Below are positions 9,015 to 18,603 of a DNA stretch of 64,000 nucleotides, piece after piece; within the stretch, counting starts at the first letter, position 1; the number at the start of each line of letters is the position of its first letter. The DNA comes from Gemmatimonadota bacterium. GTDB lineage: Bacteria; Gemmatimonadota; Gemmatimonadetes; Gemmatimonadales; Gemmatimonadaceae. The stretch spans positions 868,001 to 932,000 of the forward strand of contig JADJNZ010000001.1 of NCBI GenBank assembly GCA_016714015.1, read 5' to 3'. The notes beneath the pieces were generated by a model that saw only the letters and a program-made list of their open reading frames with translations, did not search any database and was not told the DNA's origin. The translations under genes and the position numbers were made by a program.

Positions 9015-9040
9015 TTCTCACTCACTCCTCAGGGAACCCG

Positions 9041-10228
9041 ATGCGTGCCGGACTCAAGAGCGCACTGATCGGCGCCTCCTTCCTGATGGCCACCTCGGCC
9101 ATCGGGCCGGGCTTCCTCACGCAGACCGCGGTCTTCACCGAGCAGCTCGGGCCGAGCTTCGGCTTCGCGATCCTTTTGAGCATCGTGATCGACCTGGTGG
9201 CGCAGCTCAACATCTGGCGCGTGATCACGGTGACCGGGCAGCGCGCGGGCGCCATCGCGGATGCGGTCGCGCCTGGGCTGGGCACGGTGCTCGCGCTCCT
9301 CGTCGCTCTCGGCGGACTCGCCTTCAACGTCGGCAACGTCGCCGGCGCCGGCCTCGGACTCAACGTGCTCGCCGGCGTGCCGGTCTGGCTCGGTGCGGTG
9401 CTGAGCGCGGCGCTCGCGATCACGCTCTTCCTCGTGAAGGAGGCCGGCCGCGCGATGGATCGTTTCACCGTCGCGCTCGGCTTCGTCCTCGTCGCGCTGA
9501 CGGCGTACGTCGCGGTCGCCAGTGCGCCGCCCGTCGGCGAAGCGCTCCTGCGGAGCGTGGCGCCGGTGTCGCTCGACATCGTCTCCATCGTCACGATCGT
9601 CGGCGGCACCGTCGGCGGCTACATCACCTTCGCCGGTGCCCATCGCCTCGTCGATGCCGAGGTGCGCGGCGCGGAGCAGGTGCCGGCGGTCACTCGGAGC
9701 GCCGTGACGGCGATCGGCATAGCGTCCGTGATGCGGATCGTGCTGTTCCTCGCCGCGCTCGGGGTGGTGAGTCAGGGGCTGCGACTCGACCCGGCGAATC
9801 CGTCCGCCTCGGTGTTCCGCCACGCGACGGGGGAAATCGGCTATCGGCTCGCGGGACTCGTGATGTGGGCGGCGGCCATCACGTCGGTCGTCGGCGCGGC
9901 GTACACCTCGGTGAGCTTCCTCCGCGGACTCCACGCGGCGCTCGAGCGGCACTGGCCCCGCGTCGTCATCGGCTTCATCGCCGTCTCCACGCTCGTCTTC
10001 GTACTCGTCGGACAGCCGGTGAAGGTGCTGGTCCTCGTCGGCGCGCTCAACGGGCTCATCCTGCCGGTCGGACTGCTGACGATGATCATCGCGGCGCACC
10101 GGCGGGCGATCGTCGGGGCGTATCGCCACCCACCGCTGCTCTCCGTGTTGGGCGTCATCGTCGCGCTCGTGATGGCGGGTGCGGGCGCGTGGTGGATCCG
10201 GACCGCGTTGCCGAAGCTCCTCGGCTGA
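9041..10228 (+). CDS. NRAMP-related membrane transporter
   Basis: A 395-aa protein with about eleven hydrophobic segments. The first helix begins ATSAIGPGFLTQTAVFTEQ, which resembles the divergent YcsG-like branch of the NRAMP/divalent metal transporter family. That helix lacks the DPGN metal-binding motif of true Mn/Fe transporters (IGPGFLTQ takes its place), so metal transport should not be assumed. Some relatives sit beside 5-oxoprolinase or allophanate hydrolase genes; here the next gene is a DAO oxidoreductase. AGGG lies just upstream of the ATG. Confidence 0.78.
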   Translation: MRAGLKSALIGASFLMATSAIGPGFLTQTAVFTEQLGPSFGFAILLSIVIDLVAQLNIWRVITVTGQRAGAIADAVAPGLGTVLALLVALGGLAFNVGNVAGAGLGLNVLAGVPVWLGAVLSAALAITLFLVKEAGRAMDRFTVALGFVLVALTAYVAVASAPPVGEALLRSVAPVSLDIVSIVTIVGGTVGGYITFAGAHRLVDAEVRGAEQVPAVTRSAVTAIGIASVMRIVLFLAALGVVSQGLRLDPANPSASVFRHATGEIGYRLAGLVMWAAAITSVVGAAYTSVSFLRGLHAALERHWPRVVIGFIAVSTLVFVLVGQPVKVLVLVGALNGLILPVGLLTMIIAAHRRAIVGAYRHPPLLSVLGVIVALVMAGAGAWWIRTALPKLLG

Positions 10229-10328
10229 CGCAGCGGTCCGACCGATCCTCGCGGCCGCACGGCGTGGGGACCAATTGGTGTGGGGGCGCGCCATGCCGCA
10301 TCTTGGGAGGCCGCCCTCCCCTGCCAAG

Positions 10329-11459
10329 ATGCCCCAGTCCCTCCCTGACCGTCCCCGATGGGACGACCACGACGACCTCCCCTTGCCGACGCTCCCGGGC
10401 GACGCTGAGGCGGAGCTGTGCGTCGTGGGCCTGGGGGGCACCGGCCTCTCCTGTCTCACGGAGGCGCTCTCCCTCGGCGCGACCTCGGTGATCGGCATCG
10501 ACGCGGTCGGCGTCGCAGCGGGCGCCGCCGGACGGAACGGTGGACTCCTCCTATCCGGGACGTCGGAGTATCACCATGACCTCGTGCGGCAGATCGGACG
10601 GGAGCGCGCGGTCGCGATCACGCGGCTCACCAATGACGAGATCCAGCGGATCGCGGCCGAGGTCCCTGACGACGTTCGCTTCACGGGCTCGCTCCGCATC
10701 GCCGCGAGCGACGACGAGCTCGCCGATTGCGAGGCACAGCGCGACCGGATGCTCGTCGACGGATTCCCGTGCGACCGCTACGTCGGCCCCGAGGGACGCG
10801 GGCTCCTGATCCCGACCGATGCGGTGATGCACCCGATGCGCCGCTGTCGGCGCATCGCGGCGCGCGCGCTCGAACGGGGGGCGCGGCTCTTCGGCGGCAC
10901 GCGCGCCTTCGAGCTCGACGCCGGGGTCGTGCGGACCGATCACGGCACCATCCGCGCGCGGCACGTCATCGTCTGCGTCGACGGACGGCTCGAGTCGCTC
11001 GTCCCGGCGCTGCAGGGGACGGTGCGCACGGCGCGGTTGCAGATGCTCGCCACCGCCCCCGCACGCGAGGTCGCGTTCCCGCGCCCGGTCTCGACGCGTC
11101 ACGGATACGACTACTGGCAGCAGCTCCCCGATGGCTGTGTCCTCCTCGGTGGGGGACGCGATGTCGCCGCGGAGGAGGAGTGGACCACGGACTCGACCCC
11201 GAGCCCGACGATCCAGAACTACCTGACGACGCTGGTGCACGAACGACTGGGTGTGCACGCCGCGATCACCCATCGCTGGGGCGCGGCCGTCTCGTACTCG
11301 GATTCGATCATGCCGCTCTTCCGCGACCTCGGCGAGGGCGTCCGGGTCGTCGGGGCGTTCAACGGCACCGGCAATGTCGTCGGCGCGCTCCTCGGGCGTG
11401 CCGCCGCCCAGTGCGCGCGCCGCGGCCACTCCGCGATCGCCGACCCCTTCACCGACTGA
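10329..11459 (+). CDS. FAD-dependent oxidoreductase (DAO family)
   Basis: A 376-aa flavoprotein of the D-amino-acid oxidase/glycine oxidase fold. The ADP-binding motif ELCVVGLGGTGLSCLTEAL is near residue 30, AAGRNGGLLLSG is the second FAD contact, and VGAFNGTGNVVGALLGR is the C-terminal FAD signature. It probably oxidises an amine or amino acid; the substrate is unknown. An in-frame ATG at 10293 is an alternative start. Neither has a strong ribosome binding site, and a GGGAGG/CCTCCC hairpin lies between them. It is three bases before the deaminase gene, forming an operon with the upstream transporter plausible. Confidence 0.85.
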   Translation: MPQSLPDRPRWDDHDDLPLPTLPGDAEAELCVVGLGGTGLSCLTEALSLGATSVIGIDAVGVAAGAAGRNGGLLLSGTSEYHHDLVRQIGRERAVAITRLTNDEIQRIAAEVPDDVRFTGSLRIAASDDELADCEAQRDRMLVDGFPCDRYVGPEGRGLLIPTDAVMHPMRRCRRIAARALERGARLFGGTRAFELDAGVVRTDHGTIRARHVIVCVDGRLESLVPALQGTVRTARLQMLATAPAREVAFPRPVSTRHGYDYWQQLPDGCVLLGGGRDVAAEEEWTTDSTPSPTIQNYLTTLVHERLGVHAAITHRWGAAVSYSDSIMPLFRDLGEGVRVVGAFNGTGNVVGALLGRAAAQCARRGHSAIADPFTD

Positions 11460-11462
11460 CCG

Positions 11463-12047
11463 ATGCGCTGGGAACGCCCACCCCTGCACGAACTCGCCGT
11501 CACGCTCCCGTCGTGGGTGCACTCGAGCGTGAGCTACGGCCGCGAGTGCCGCAGCGACGAGGAACGCATGCGGCTCACCATCCGTCTCGCGCGCGAGAAC
11601 ATCGCGCATGGCACCGGCGGTCCCTTCGGCGCGGCGGTCTTCGAGCGGGAGTCGGGACGGCTGGTGGCGGTCGGCGTGAACGGGGTGGTCCGGCTCAACA
11701 ACGCCACCGCGCACGCCGAGATGCTCGCGCTCCAGCTCGCGCAACGACGCATCGTCTCGTACTCGCTCGGGCGAGACGGGCAGGGCGCGCACGAACTCTT
11801 CACCTCCTGCGCGCCCTGTTCGATGTGCCTGGGCGCGGTGCTCTGGAGCGGCGTGTCGCGCGTGGTCTGCGGGGCCGAGCGCGCCGATGCCGAGCGGATC
11901 GCGCTCGAGGATGCCCCGGCCTTCGACGAGAGCTACGCGCACCTCCGCGCGCGCGGCGTCGAGATCGTGACCGGCCTGCTCCGCGACGAGGCGCGCGCGG
12001 TGCTGGAGGAGTACCGGGCGAAGGCCGGCCCCGTCCCGCACGGCTGA
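11463..12047 (+). CDS. nucleoside deaminase (guanine deaminase-like)
   Basis: A 194-aa zinc-dependent cytidine/deoxycytidylate-deaminase-fold enzyme. The zinc ligands and proton shuttle are NATAHAEMLAL (HAE) and SCAPCSMCLGA (PCxxC). The length and the segment RARENIAHGTGGPFGAAVF fit the guanine deaminase/tRNA-adenosine-deaminase-like group. The exact base is inferred only. It begins three bases after the FAD oxidoreductase. The run transporter-oxidoreductase-deaminase suggests uptake and breakdown of a nitrogenous compound, which is inference from position. Confidence 0.85.
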   Translation: MRWERPPLHELAVTLPSWVHSSVSYGRECRSDEERMRLTIRLARENIAHGTGGPFGAAVFERESGRLVAVGVNGVVRLNNATAHAEMLALQLAQRRIVSYSLGRDGQGAHELFTSCAPCSMCLGAVLWSGVSRVVCGAERADAERIALEDAPAFDESYAHLRARGVEIVTGLLRDEARAVLEEYRAKAGPVPHG

Positions 12048-12071
12048 CGCGCGGGCCGTCAGCGGGGGCCT

Positions 12072-13649
12072 TCAGCCGGGCCGCTGCAGCACCACCTGCG
12101 TGGGGTAGGCGAAGCGGGCGCCCGCCTGCTCGATGATCCGCATGATCCCGAGGTAGTGCGCCTCGCGGACCGCGCGGAACTCGTCGACATCGGCGGTCTG
12201 CACCCAGCAGAAGACCTCGAGGTCGATCGACGACGGCGAGAAGCGGTGGAACCGCACGACGACGCGTCCCGGCCAGGTCAGCGGATGCGCCCGAAGCATC
12301 GCCTCGATCCCATCGCGGACCTGCGCGACCTGCGTCGCGGTCGTCGCGTACTCGAGCCCGATCTCGGTCCGCATCCGAATACGGTCGCGCGGGCCGAAAT
12401 TCTCGCTTCGCATGTCCGCCAGTCGCCCGTTGGGGATGCTCACCACGGTGCGTTCGAGCGTGCGGATCCGCGTCGAGCGCAGGCCGATCGCCTCCACTTC
12501 GCCTTCCACGCCATCGATGATCACCCAGTCACCCACGCGGAACGGCTGGTCGATCCCGATGGAGACCGACCCGAAGAAGTGCTCGAGCGTCTTCTGCGCG
12601 CCTAGCGCCACGGCAATGCCGCCGATCCCGAGCCCCGCGAGGATCGTCGCGATCGGGTACCCGAAGCTGGCGATGACCGTCAGCAGTCCAGCCACCAGCA
12701 CGAGGAGCCGCGCGATCCGTCCGCCGAGTGGGATCAACGAGCGCAACGCCGGGTGCGAGGTCCCCCACTCCGTGGAGGGCAGGGCCAGCTGCAGCACGCC
12801 GATCACCCGGAGGAGGATCCAGAAGACGGCGACCACCGCGGTGGCGCGCTGCAGGTCACGGATGAGCGTCTCCGCGCCCACCGGCAACGCGATCCAGTAC
12901 AGCAGCAGCGCCGACGTCGCGACGCCGATCAGCAGCACGATGGGGCCGTGCACCGAGGCGACGAGCACATCATCGAGCTCGGTCTCGGTCCGGCTCACGA
13001 GGCGCTTGAGCAGCGCCTGGATCGGCCCTGCGAGCAGGGACCCCACGAGCGCCGCGAGCGGGAGCAGCGTGAGGAGCGCGAGCCATTGCCACCACTGGAG
13101 GTCGAACGGACCGGTGCGGCGTAGCGCGGCCGGGAGGTGTTCGCGGATCCAGGCATCGGGAAGCGCGCCGAACAGCGCGTCGACCTGGCCCACCGTCGCC
13201 GCCGAGAAGACCCAGCGCGCCCCCCCATCCAGCGTGCGGCGCGTGAGCGCCACCGGGACCGCGCGTCCATCCGGCCCCGCGACCTCGCCGATCACCTCGC
13301 GGTCGCGTGCGAGCCCGTCGGCGGTGTCCCCCATCGCCACGGGCGAGACCTGGTCGGCATCGAGCCGGAGTCGCACGTCGAGCACGACCGCGAGCCGACG
13401 CGCCAACTCCGGGCCGCGCGCTCGCAGGGCATCATCCGCGAGATCGAGGCGCGCGGCGGCCCGGGCGAGATCGTTCGTCCGGACGGCCGCGAGGAGGTCC
13501 TGTACCGCGACGCGCGGCGAGGCCGAGTCCACCGTCACCGCGGCCCCGGCGACCTGCAGGGGAGTGCTGGAGGGACCGAAGAGCCCCTGCGCGGCCGCCG
13601 GCCGTGCGACGAGGGCGAGGAGGAGCGGAAGGACGCGGGCGCGCATCAT
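12072..13649 (-). CDS. mechanosensitive ion channel, MscS family
   Basis: A 525-aa protein with a signal peptide (MMRARVLPLLLALVARPAAAQ), a periplasmic N-terminal domain of about 170 residues, four or five membrane segments between about 180 and 340, and the MscS pore/beta domain. The pore helix region is ILAGLGIGGIAVALGAQKTLE, followed by FFGSVSIGIDQPFRVGDWV and VVSIPNGRL. Family members open under membrane tension and protect against osmotic downshock. The N-terminal periplasmic module is larger than in E. coli MscS. It converges with the deaminase gene (24 bp) and diverges from the acyl-CoA dehydrogenase gene. Confidence 0.92.
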   Translation of the reverse strand: MMRARVLPLLLALVARPAAAQGLFGPSSTPLQVAGAAVTVDSASPRVAVQDLLAAVRTNDLARAAARLDLADDALRARGPELARRLAVVLDVRLRLDADQVSPVAMGDTADGLARDREVIGEVAGPDGRAVPVALTRRTLDGGARWVFSAATVGQVDALFGALPDAWIREHLPAALRRTGPFDLQWWQWLALLTLLPLAALVGSLLAGPIQALLKRLVSRTETELDDVLVASVHGPIVLLIGVATSALLLYWIALPVGAETLIRDLQRATAVVAVFWILLRVIGVLQLALPSTEWGTSHPALRSLIPLGGRIARLLVLVAGLLTVIASFGYPIATILAGLGIGGIAVALGAQKTLEHFFGSVSIGIDQPFRVGDWVIIDGVEGEVEAIGLRSTRIRTLERTVVSIPNGRLADMRSENFGPRDRIRMRTEIGLEYATTATQVAQVRDGIEAMLRAHPLTWPGRVVVRFHRFSPSSIDLEVFCWVQTADVDEFRAVREAHYLGIMRIIEQAGARFAYPTQVVLQRPG

Positions 13650-13737
13650 CCCCCAACCTCGACGGTCACCCCGAGCGTCGCAAGCGGGTGCCCGCGGGGG
13701 GCCTTAACTTGCAGGTGTCCTCCACCCGAACGGACCC

Positions 13738-15513
13738 ATGGCCGCCTCCGCGAACACGCCGCATCTCGCCGACCCCGACAAGAACCCGTCCTTCACGCGC
13801 GGCGTCTTCCAGGGCGAGATCCGCGAGGACCTCGTCTTCCCGTTCCCCGAGCCGAGCAGCGAGGACCGCGAGGCCCTGACGCAGATCCTCGACGCTTTCC
13901 GCAGCTGGGCGAAGGACACCCTCGACCCGCATCAGCTCGACCACGACGGCCGGTTCCCCGACGCCGTGCGGCAGGGGATGGCGGAGCTCGGGCTGATGGG
14001 CCTCAACATCCCCGAGGCGTACGGCGGCTTCGGCGCGTCGACGCTCGTCTTCTCGCGCGTCTTCGGCGAGATCGGCGCGCACGACGCGGCCCTCGCCGTG
14101 TACTTCGGCGCGCACCAGAGCATCGGCATCAAGGGCATCATCCTGTTCGGCACCGAGGCCCAGAAGCAGCAGTGGCTCCCGCGCTGCGCCAGCGGCGAGC
14201 TCATCGGGGCCTTCTGCCTCACCGAGGCCGGCTCCGGCTCCGACGCGCAGGCGATGCGCACCACGGCCGTCCCCTCGGCCGACGGGCGGACCTACACGCT
14301 CAACGGCACGAAGATCTGGATCTCCAATGCGGGCTATGCAGGCGTGTTCACCGTCTTCGCGAAGGTCCCGGTCACCGTCGACGGCAAGGAGAAGCAGCGA
14401 GTCACGGCCTTCATCGTCGACGCGCACGCTCCCGGCATCTCCCTGGGCAAGATCGAGGAGAAGATGGGGATCAAGGCGAGCGACACCCGCACGGTGACGT
14501 TCGAGAACGTGCAGGTGCCGGCCGAGAACCTGCTCGGCGAGATCGGTGGCGGTTTCAAGATCGCGCTCGAGATTCTCAACTCGGGGCGCCTCGGCCTCTC
14601 GGCCGGATCGTCTCGGGGCACGCGCGAGATGATGAAGCTCGCGATCGACTACGCCAAGCAGCGCGAGCAGTTCGGCAAGCCGATCGGGCAGTTCGAGATG
14701 ATCCAGAAGAAGATCGCGCTCGCGGCCGCCGACTGTTATGCCGCCGACGCGGGGTGGATGCTCTGCGCCGGGATGGTCGATCGCGGTGGCGTCGACTTCT
14801 CGCTCGAGACCGCGGCCTGCAAGATCTACGCGTCGGAGCTCGCCTTCCGCACCGCGAGCGAGGCGATGCAGATCGCCGGCGGCCTCGGCTACTCCAAGGA
14901 GTACCCGTACGAGCGCGCGCTGCGCGATTCGCGCATCAACATGATCTTCGAGGGCACCAACGAGATCCTCCGGGCCCTCATCGCGCTCATGGGACTCCAG
15001 CAGCCGGGCGAGGAGCTCAAGGCGGTCGGCAAGGCCTTCAAGGACCCGCTCCACTCCATCGGCGCGATCTCGAGCTATCTCACCGGCCGCGTGAAGCGCA
15101 CGCTCGTGAAGCCCGAGTTCTCGAAGGTGCACGCCCTCCTCGCCGACGAGGCGGACGCGGTGGCCGAGAACATCCACGGGCTCGCGCTCGCGGTGGAGAA
15201 GGCGCTCATCGAGCACGGCAAGGCCATCATCGAGCGGCAGATGCTGCAGGAGCGGATGGCGAACGCGGCGATCGACATCTACCTCGCCACGGCGGTGCTC
15301 TCGCGGTGCACGGCCGCGATCGCCAAGCACGGCGAGCAGGGGGCCGCGGCCGACCTCGACGCCGCCCGGCTCTTCATCCCGATGGCGATGCGTCGGACGC
15401 GGCGCGCCATCCGCGCGCTCGAGCGCAACGCCGACGAGGTCATGCGCGCGCTCGCGCAGCGCGCGCTCGAGACCGGCGACCTCACCGTGCCCACGCCCAC
15501 CGACGTCGCGTGA
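13738..15513 (+). CDS. acyl-CoA dehydrogenase
   Basis: A 591-aa flavoenzyme of the very-long-chain (VLCAD/ACAD9-like) type that makes the first double bond in fatty acid beta-oxidation. The FAD/substrate motifs are AFCLTEAGSGSDA and KIWISNAGYA. The catalytic base region is MIFEGTNEILR. The extra C-terminal 150-residue helical domain is typical of VLCAD. A TAACTT hexamer lies 27 bases before the ATG and may be its -10 element. The stop overlaps the start of the acyltransferase gene (GTGA). Confidence 0.94.
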   Translation: MAASANTPHLADPDKNPSFTRGVFQGEIREDLVFPFPEPSSEDREALTQILDAFRSWAKDTLDPHQLDHDGRFPDAVRQGMAELGLMGLNIPEAYGGFGASTLVFSRVFGEIGAHDAALAVYFGAHQSIGIKGIILFGTEAQKQQWLPRCASGELIGAFCLTEAGSGSDAQAMRTTAVPSADGRTYTLNGTKIWISNAGYAGVFTVFAKVPVTVDGKEKQRVTAFIVDAHAPGISLGKIEEKMGIKASDTRTVTFENVQVPAENLLGEIGGGFKIALEILNSGRLGLSAGSSRGTREMMKLAIDYAKQREQFGKPIGQFEMIQKKIALAAADCYAADAGWMLCAGMVDRGGVDFSLETAACKIYASELAFRTASEAMQIAGGLGYSKEYPYERALRDSRINMIFEGTNEILRALIALMGLQQPGEELKAVGKAFKDPLHSIGAISSYLTGRVKRTLVKPEFSKVHALLADEADAVAENIHGLALAVEKALIEHGKAIIERQMLQERMANAAIDIYLATAVLSRCTAAIAKHGEQGAAADLDAARLFIPMAMRRTRRAIRALERNADEVMRALAQRALETGDLTVPTPTDVA

Positions 15514-16613
15514 CGGGGGTCGGCGACCGAGCGGGGGCGCCTCCGGTCGGCCGCATCCCGTCGCTCGACGGCATGCGTGCCGTCTCGATCGTGCTGGTCT
15601 TGTTCAGCCATCTCCTCGGGACCCGCGGCTTCCCCGTCACCGCGACGCCGCTGCTCGACCTCGGCGACCTCGGCGTGCGCATCTTCTTCGTGCTCTCGGG
15701 CTTCCTCATCACGGGCCTTCTGCTCAAGGAGTGGGACAGGACCGCCAAGATCGACCTGCGCGCCTTCTACATCCGTCGCACGCTCCGGATATTCCCGGCG
15801 TTCTACGTCTATCTCGCGGTCCTCGCGCTCGCCGGCCCGATCAGCCTGCGTGACGGCGACCTCCTCCGCGCGGCGACCTACACGATCAACTACTCCACCA
15901 CGCACGACTGGCTCGTCGGGCACGCCTGGTCGCTCGCGGTCGAGGAGCAGTTCTACCTCACCTGGCCGCTCCTGCTGCTCTGGCTCACACCGGTGCGCGC
16001 GCCGCGCGCCGCGGTCGCAGCGATCGTGCTCGCGCCCGTCATGCGTGTGCTGCTCATGGCGCTGCCCGATGGCACCATCGGCCTGCAGGCGTATGTCGGC
16101 GCGTCGTTCGAGACGATGGTCGACGCGATCGCGACCGGGGCGCTTCTGGCGCTCGTGCGCGACCGGCTCTGGACCTGGGCGCCGTACCGGCGCCTCGTCG
16201 GCTCGGGATGGGCACTACTGCTACCGGTGGTCGGACTCGCCGCCGGGAGCCTCCGGTGGTGGGGCCCCTGGGTCTCCCCGCGCGTCGAGTGGGTGCTCAG
16301 TGGCCTCTTTGCCGCCGTCGGGCTCACCCTGTTGAATCTCTGCATCGCGATGATTGTCGACCGCGTCGTCCGCCTGCACGACGGACCGCTCGGCCGTCTG
16401 CTCAATCAGCGACACGTCGCGTTCCTCGGAACGTTGAGCTACTCCGTGTACATTTGGCAGCAGCTCTTCCTCGACCGGCACACCGACGCGTGGTACGCGC
16501 GGTTCCCGCAGAACATCCTGTTCGTCCTCGCGGCAGCGCTGCTGTCGTATCACCTCGTCGAGCAGCCGGTCCTCCGGTGGCGCGACCGTCTCATGCGTCC
16601 CGCGCGAACCTGA
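15510..16613 (+). CDS. acyltransferase 3 family membrane protein
   Basis: A 367-aa multi-pass protein (about ten membrane segments) of the OafA/NodX acyltransferase family, which O-acetylates surface sugars. RIPSLDGMRAVSIVLVLFSH contains the conserved Arg and His of the first helix; FYIRRTLRIFPAFY and AWSLAVEEQFYLTWP are the other family motifs. The GTG at 15510 overlaps the upstream stop and keeps the conserved IPSLDG segment inside the protein; the first ATG would cut it off. The acceptor is unknown. Confidence 0.9.
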   Translation: MTGVGDRAGAPPVGRIPSLDGMRAVSIVLVLFSHLLGTRGFPVTATPLLDLGDLGVRIFFVLSGFLITGLLLKEWDRTAKIDLRAFYIRRTLRIFPAFYVYLAVLALAGPISLRDGDLLRAATYTINYSTTHDWLVGHAWSLAVEEQFYLTWPLLLLWLTPVRAPRAAVAAIVLAPVMRVLLMALPDGTIGLQAYVGASFETMVDAIATGALLALVRDRLWTWAPYRRLVGSGWALLLPVVGLAAGSLRWWGPWVSPRVEWVLSGLFAAVGLTLLNLCIAMIVDRVVRLHDGPLGRLLNQRHVAFLGTLSYSVYIWQQLFLDRHTDAWYARFPQNILFVLAAALLSYHLVEQPVLRWRDRLMRPART

Positions 16614-16617
16614 CCCC

Positions 16618-18552
16618 GTGACCCTGCTCTCCTGCTCCAACGTCGGCATCTCGTTCGGTGCGACGGAACTCCTCAAGAACATCACCTTCACCGTCGCCGA
16701 GGGCGAGCGGTGGGGCATCATCGGCCGAAATGGCGCCGGCAAGACCTCGATCTTCAAGGTCATCACCGGCGACCTGCCGCCGACGGTCGGGAGCGTGGCG
16801 CGCCGCCCCGGGCTGCGGCACGCGCTCCTCGACCAGCACCGCGCCTTCGAGGGCGCGACGACCGTCTGGCAGGCCGCGGCGGCCGCCTGGCGCGAGGTCA
16901 TCGCGCTCGAGCAGCGCATCGCCGAGCAGGCCATCGAGCTCGGCGAGCTCGGCGAGAAGGTCACCGACGAGTTCCTCGAGCGCTTCGGGCACGACCAGGA
17001 GCGCTTCGCGGACCTCGGCGGCTATGTCTACCACGCGCGTGTCGACGCCGTGCTCCAAGGTCTCGGCTTCGATGCCGAGGAGTCGAAGTCGCGGCTCGTC
17101 TCGTCGCTCTCCGGCGGCGAGCGCGGACGTGTGGGTCTCGCCGCGCAGCTCATCGCTCCCGCCGACCTGCTCCTGCTTGACGAGCCGACGAACCATCTCG
17201 ACCTCGACACGACCACCTGGCTCCAGGAGTGGCTCGCCGAGGCGAACGAGACGGTCATCGTCGTCTCGCATGATCGTGCCTTCCTCGACGCCATCTGCTC
17301 GCACATCCTGCACGTGGAGGCGCGCACGAGCGAGTGGTACAAGGGCAACTACAGCCAATTCGTCCCGCAGCGCGCCGAGCGCCGCCTCACCCGCGAGCGC
17401 GAGCTCGAGCGGCAGCGCGCGTACGTCAAGAAGGAGGAGGAGTACATCCGGCGGAACCTCGCGGGTGTCAACTCCTTCCAGGCCAAGGGCAAGCGCAAGC
17501 GCCTCGAGCGGCTGCCGCGCCTCGCGCCGCCGCCCGGCGACCCCGCCGCGATGAACCTCCGCTTCGAGCCCGCAGAGCGCGGAGGGGACCAGGTCGTCTC
17601 GGTGAAGGACCTTCGCGTCGAAGTCCCCGGTCGCGTCCTCGTCAATGACTTCACCGGCGTCATCCGCCGGAACGACTTCATCGCCCTCGTCGGCCCCAAC
17701 GGCGCCGGCAAGTCCTCCTTCATCTCCACGCTGCTCGGCGATCGTGCGCCGGCGGCCGGGGAGACGAGGATCGGGGGCTCGATCACGCCCGCCTGGTTCC
17801 GTCAGGACCTCGCCGACCTCCCGCTCCGGAAGTCGCTGATGGACGCGATCCTCGACCAGCGACCACTCTGGAGCCGCGGATCGGTGCAGAACCACCTCGG
17901 CGCCTTCGGCTTCAGCGGGGACGAGGTCTTCCGAGAGATCAGCTCGCTGAGCGGCGGCGAGCGCGCGCGCATGGCCCTCGCGCTCATCACGCTCTCGCAC
18001 GCGAACCTCCTCGTCCTCGACGAGCCCACGAATCACCTCGACGTCGAGAATATCGAGGCGCTCGAGGATGCCCTCGACGAGTACGAGGGCACCGTCCTCC
18101 TCGTGAGCCACGACCGCGCCTTCCTCCGCGAGGTCGCCACGCGCGTGTGGGCGTTCGACGGCACCCGCCTCGTCGATTTCGACGGCCCGTTCGTCGAGTG
18201 GGAGGAGGACCGGGCGCATCGCGCGGCGAGGGCGACCCGCGCCGACGCAGAAGCCGCCGAGGTGAAGCGCCAACAGGAGAAGGAGCGCGCGAAGAAGAAC
18301 GCCGCATCACAGGAGGGGGATCACGCCGCGCGTCGCGCCCGCAAGCGCGCGGCGGACGATGCCGAAGCGGCGGTGCAGCGTCACGAGGCGCGCATCGCCG
18401 AGGTGGAGGCGCAACTTGGCGACGCGGACCTCTACGACGGCTCGCCCGAGGGTGCGAAGAAGGCCGCGCAGCTGGACAAGGAGCTGGCGCGCCTGCGTAA
18501 GGCACTCGACCAGGCGATGGCGGCATGGGCCGAGGCAACGGAACAGTCCTGA
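16618..18552 (+). CDS. ABC-F family ATP-binding protein
   Basis: A 644-aa soluble protein with two ABC ATPase domains and no membrane part. Walker A motifs are GRNGAGKT (about residue 37) and GPNGAGKS (about 361). Signature motifs are LSGGERGR and LSGGERAR, and two LLLDEPTNHLDL-type Walker B segments are present. A charged linker between domains and a C-terminal coiled coil (residues about 540-640) resemble Uup/YheS. ABC-F proteins act on the ribosome or, for Uup, on branched DNA. It starts with GTG four bases after the acyltransferase. Confidence 0.93.
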   Translation: MTLLSCSNVGISFGATELLKNITFTVAEGERWGIIGRNGAGKTSIFKVITGDLPPTVGSVARRPGLRHALLDQHRAFEGATTVWQAAAAAWREVIALEQRIAEQAIELGELGEKVTDEFLERFGHDQERFADLGGYVYHARVDAVLQGLGFDAEESKSRLVSSLSGGERGRVGLAAQLIAPADLLLLDEPTNHLDLDTTTWLQEWLAEANETVIVVSHDRAFLDAICSHILHVEARTSEWYKGNYSQFVPQRAERRLTRERELERQRAYVKKEEEYIRRNLAGVNSFQAKGKRKRLERLPRLAPPPGDPAAMNLRFEPAERGGDQVVSVKDLRVEVPGRVLVNDFTGVIRRNDFIALVGPNGAGKSSFISTLLGDRAPAAGETRIGGSITPAWFRQDLADLPLRKSLMDAILDQRPLWSRGSVQNHLGAFGFSGDEVFREISSLSGGERARMALALITLSHANLLVLDEPTNHLDVENIEALEDALDEYEGTVLLVSHDRAFLREVATRVWAFDGTRLVDFDGPFVEWEEDRAHRAARATRADAEAAEVKRQQEKERAKKNAASQEGDHAARRARKRAADDAEAAVQRHEARIAEVEAQLGDADLYDGSPEGAKKAAQLDKELARLRKALDQAMAAWAEATEQS

Positions 18553-18564
18553 GGGGGGGCGCCG

Positions 18565-18590
18565 CCCGCGCTGACGCGGCGGTGCGCGGG
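18565..18590. terminator. hairpin between convergent genes
   Basis: A perfect 7-bp CCCGCGC/GCGCGGG stem with a 12-nt loop lies in the 51-bp gap between the convergent ABC-F and hypothetical genes. No T-run follows on either side. Confidence 0.35.
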
Positions 18591-18603
18591 TCCGGCCGCT
18601 GGT

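Noticed and set aside
13666..15330. Long open frame antisense to the acyl-CoA dehydrogenase
   Set aside because: High His/Arg/Glu shadow composition; the plus-strand gene is certain.
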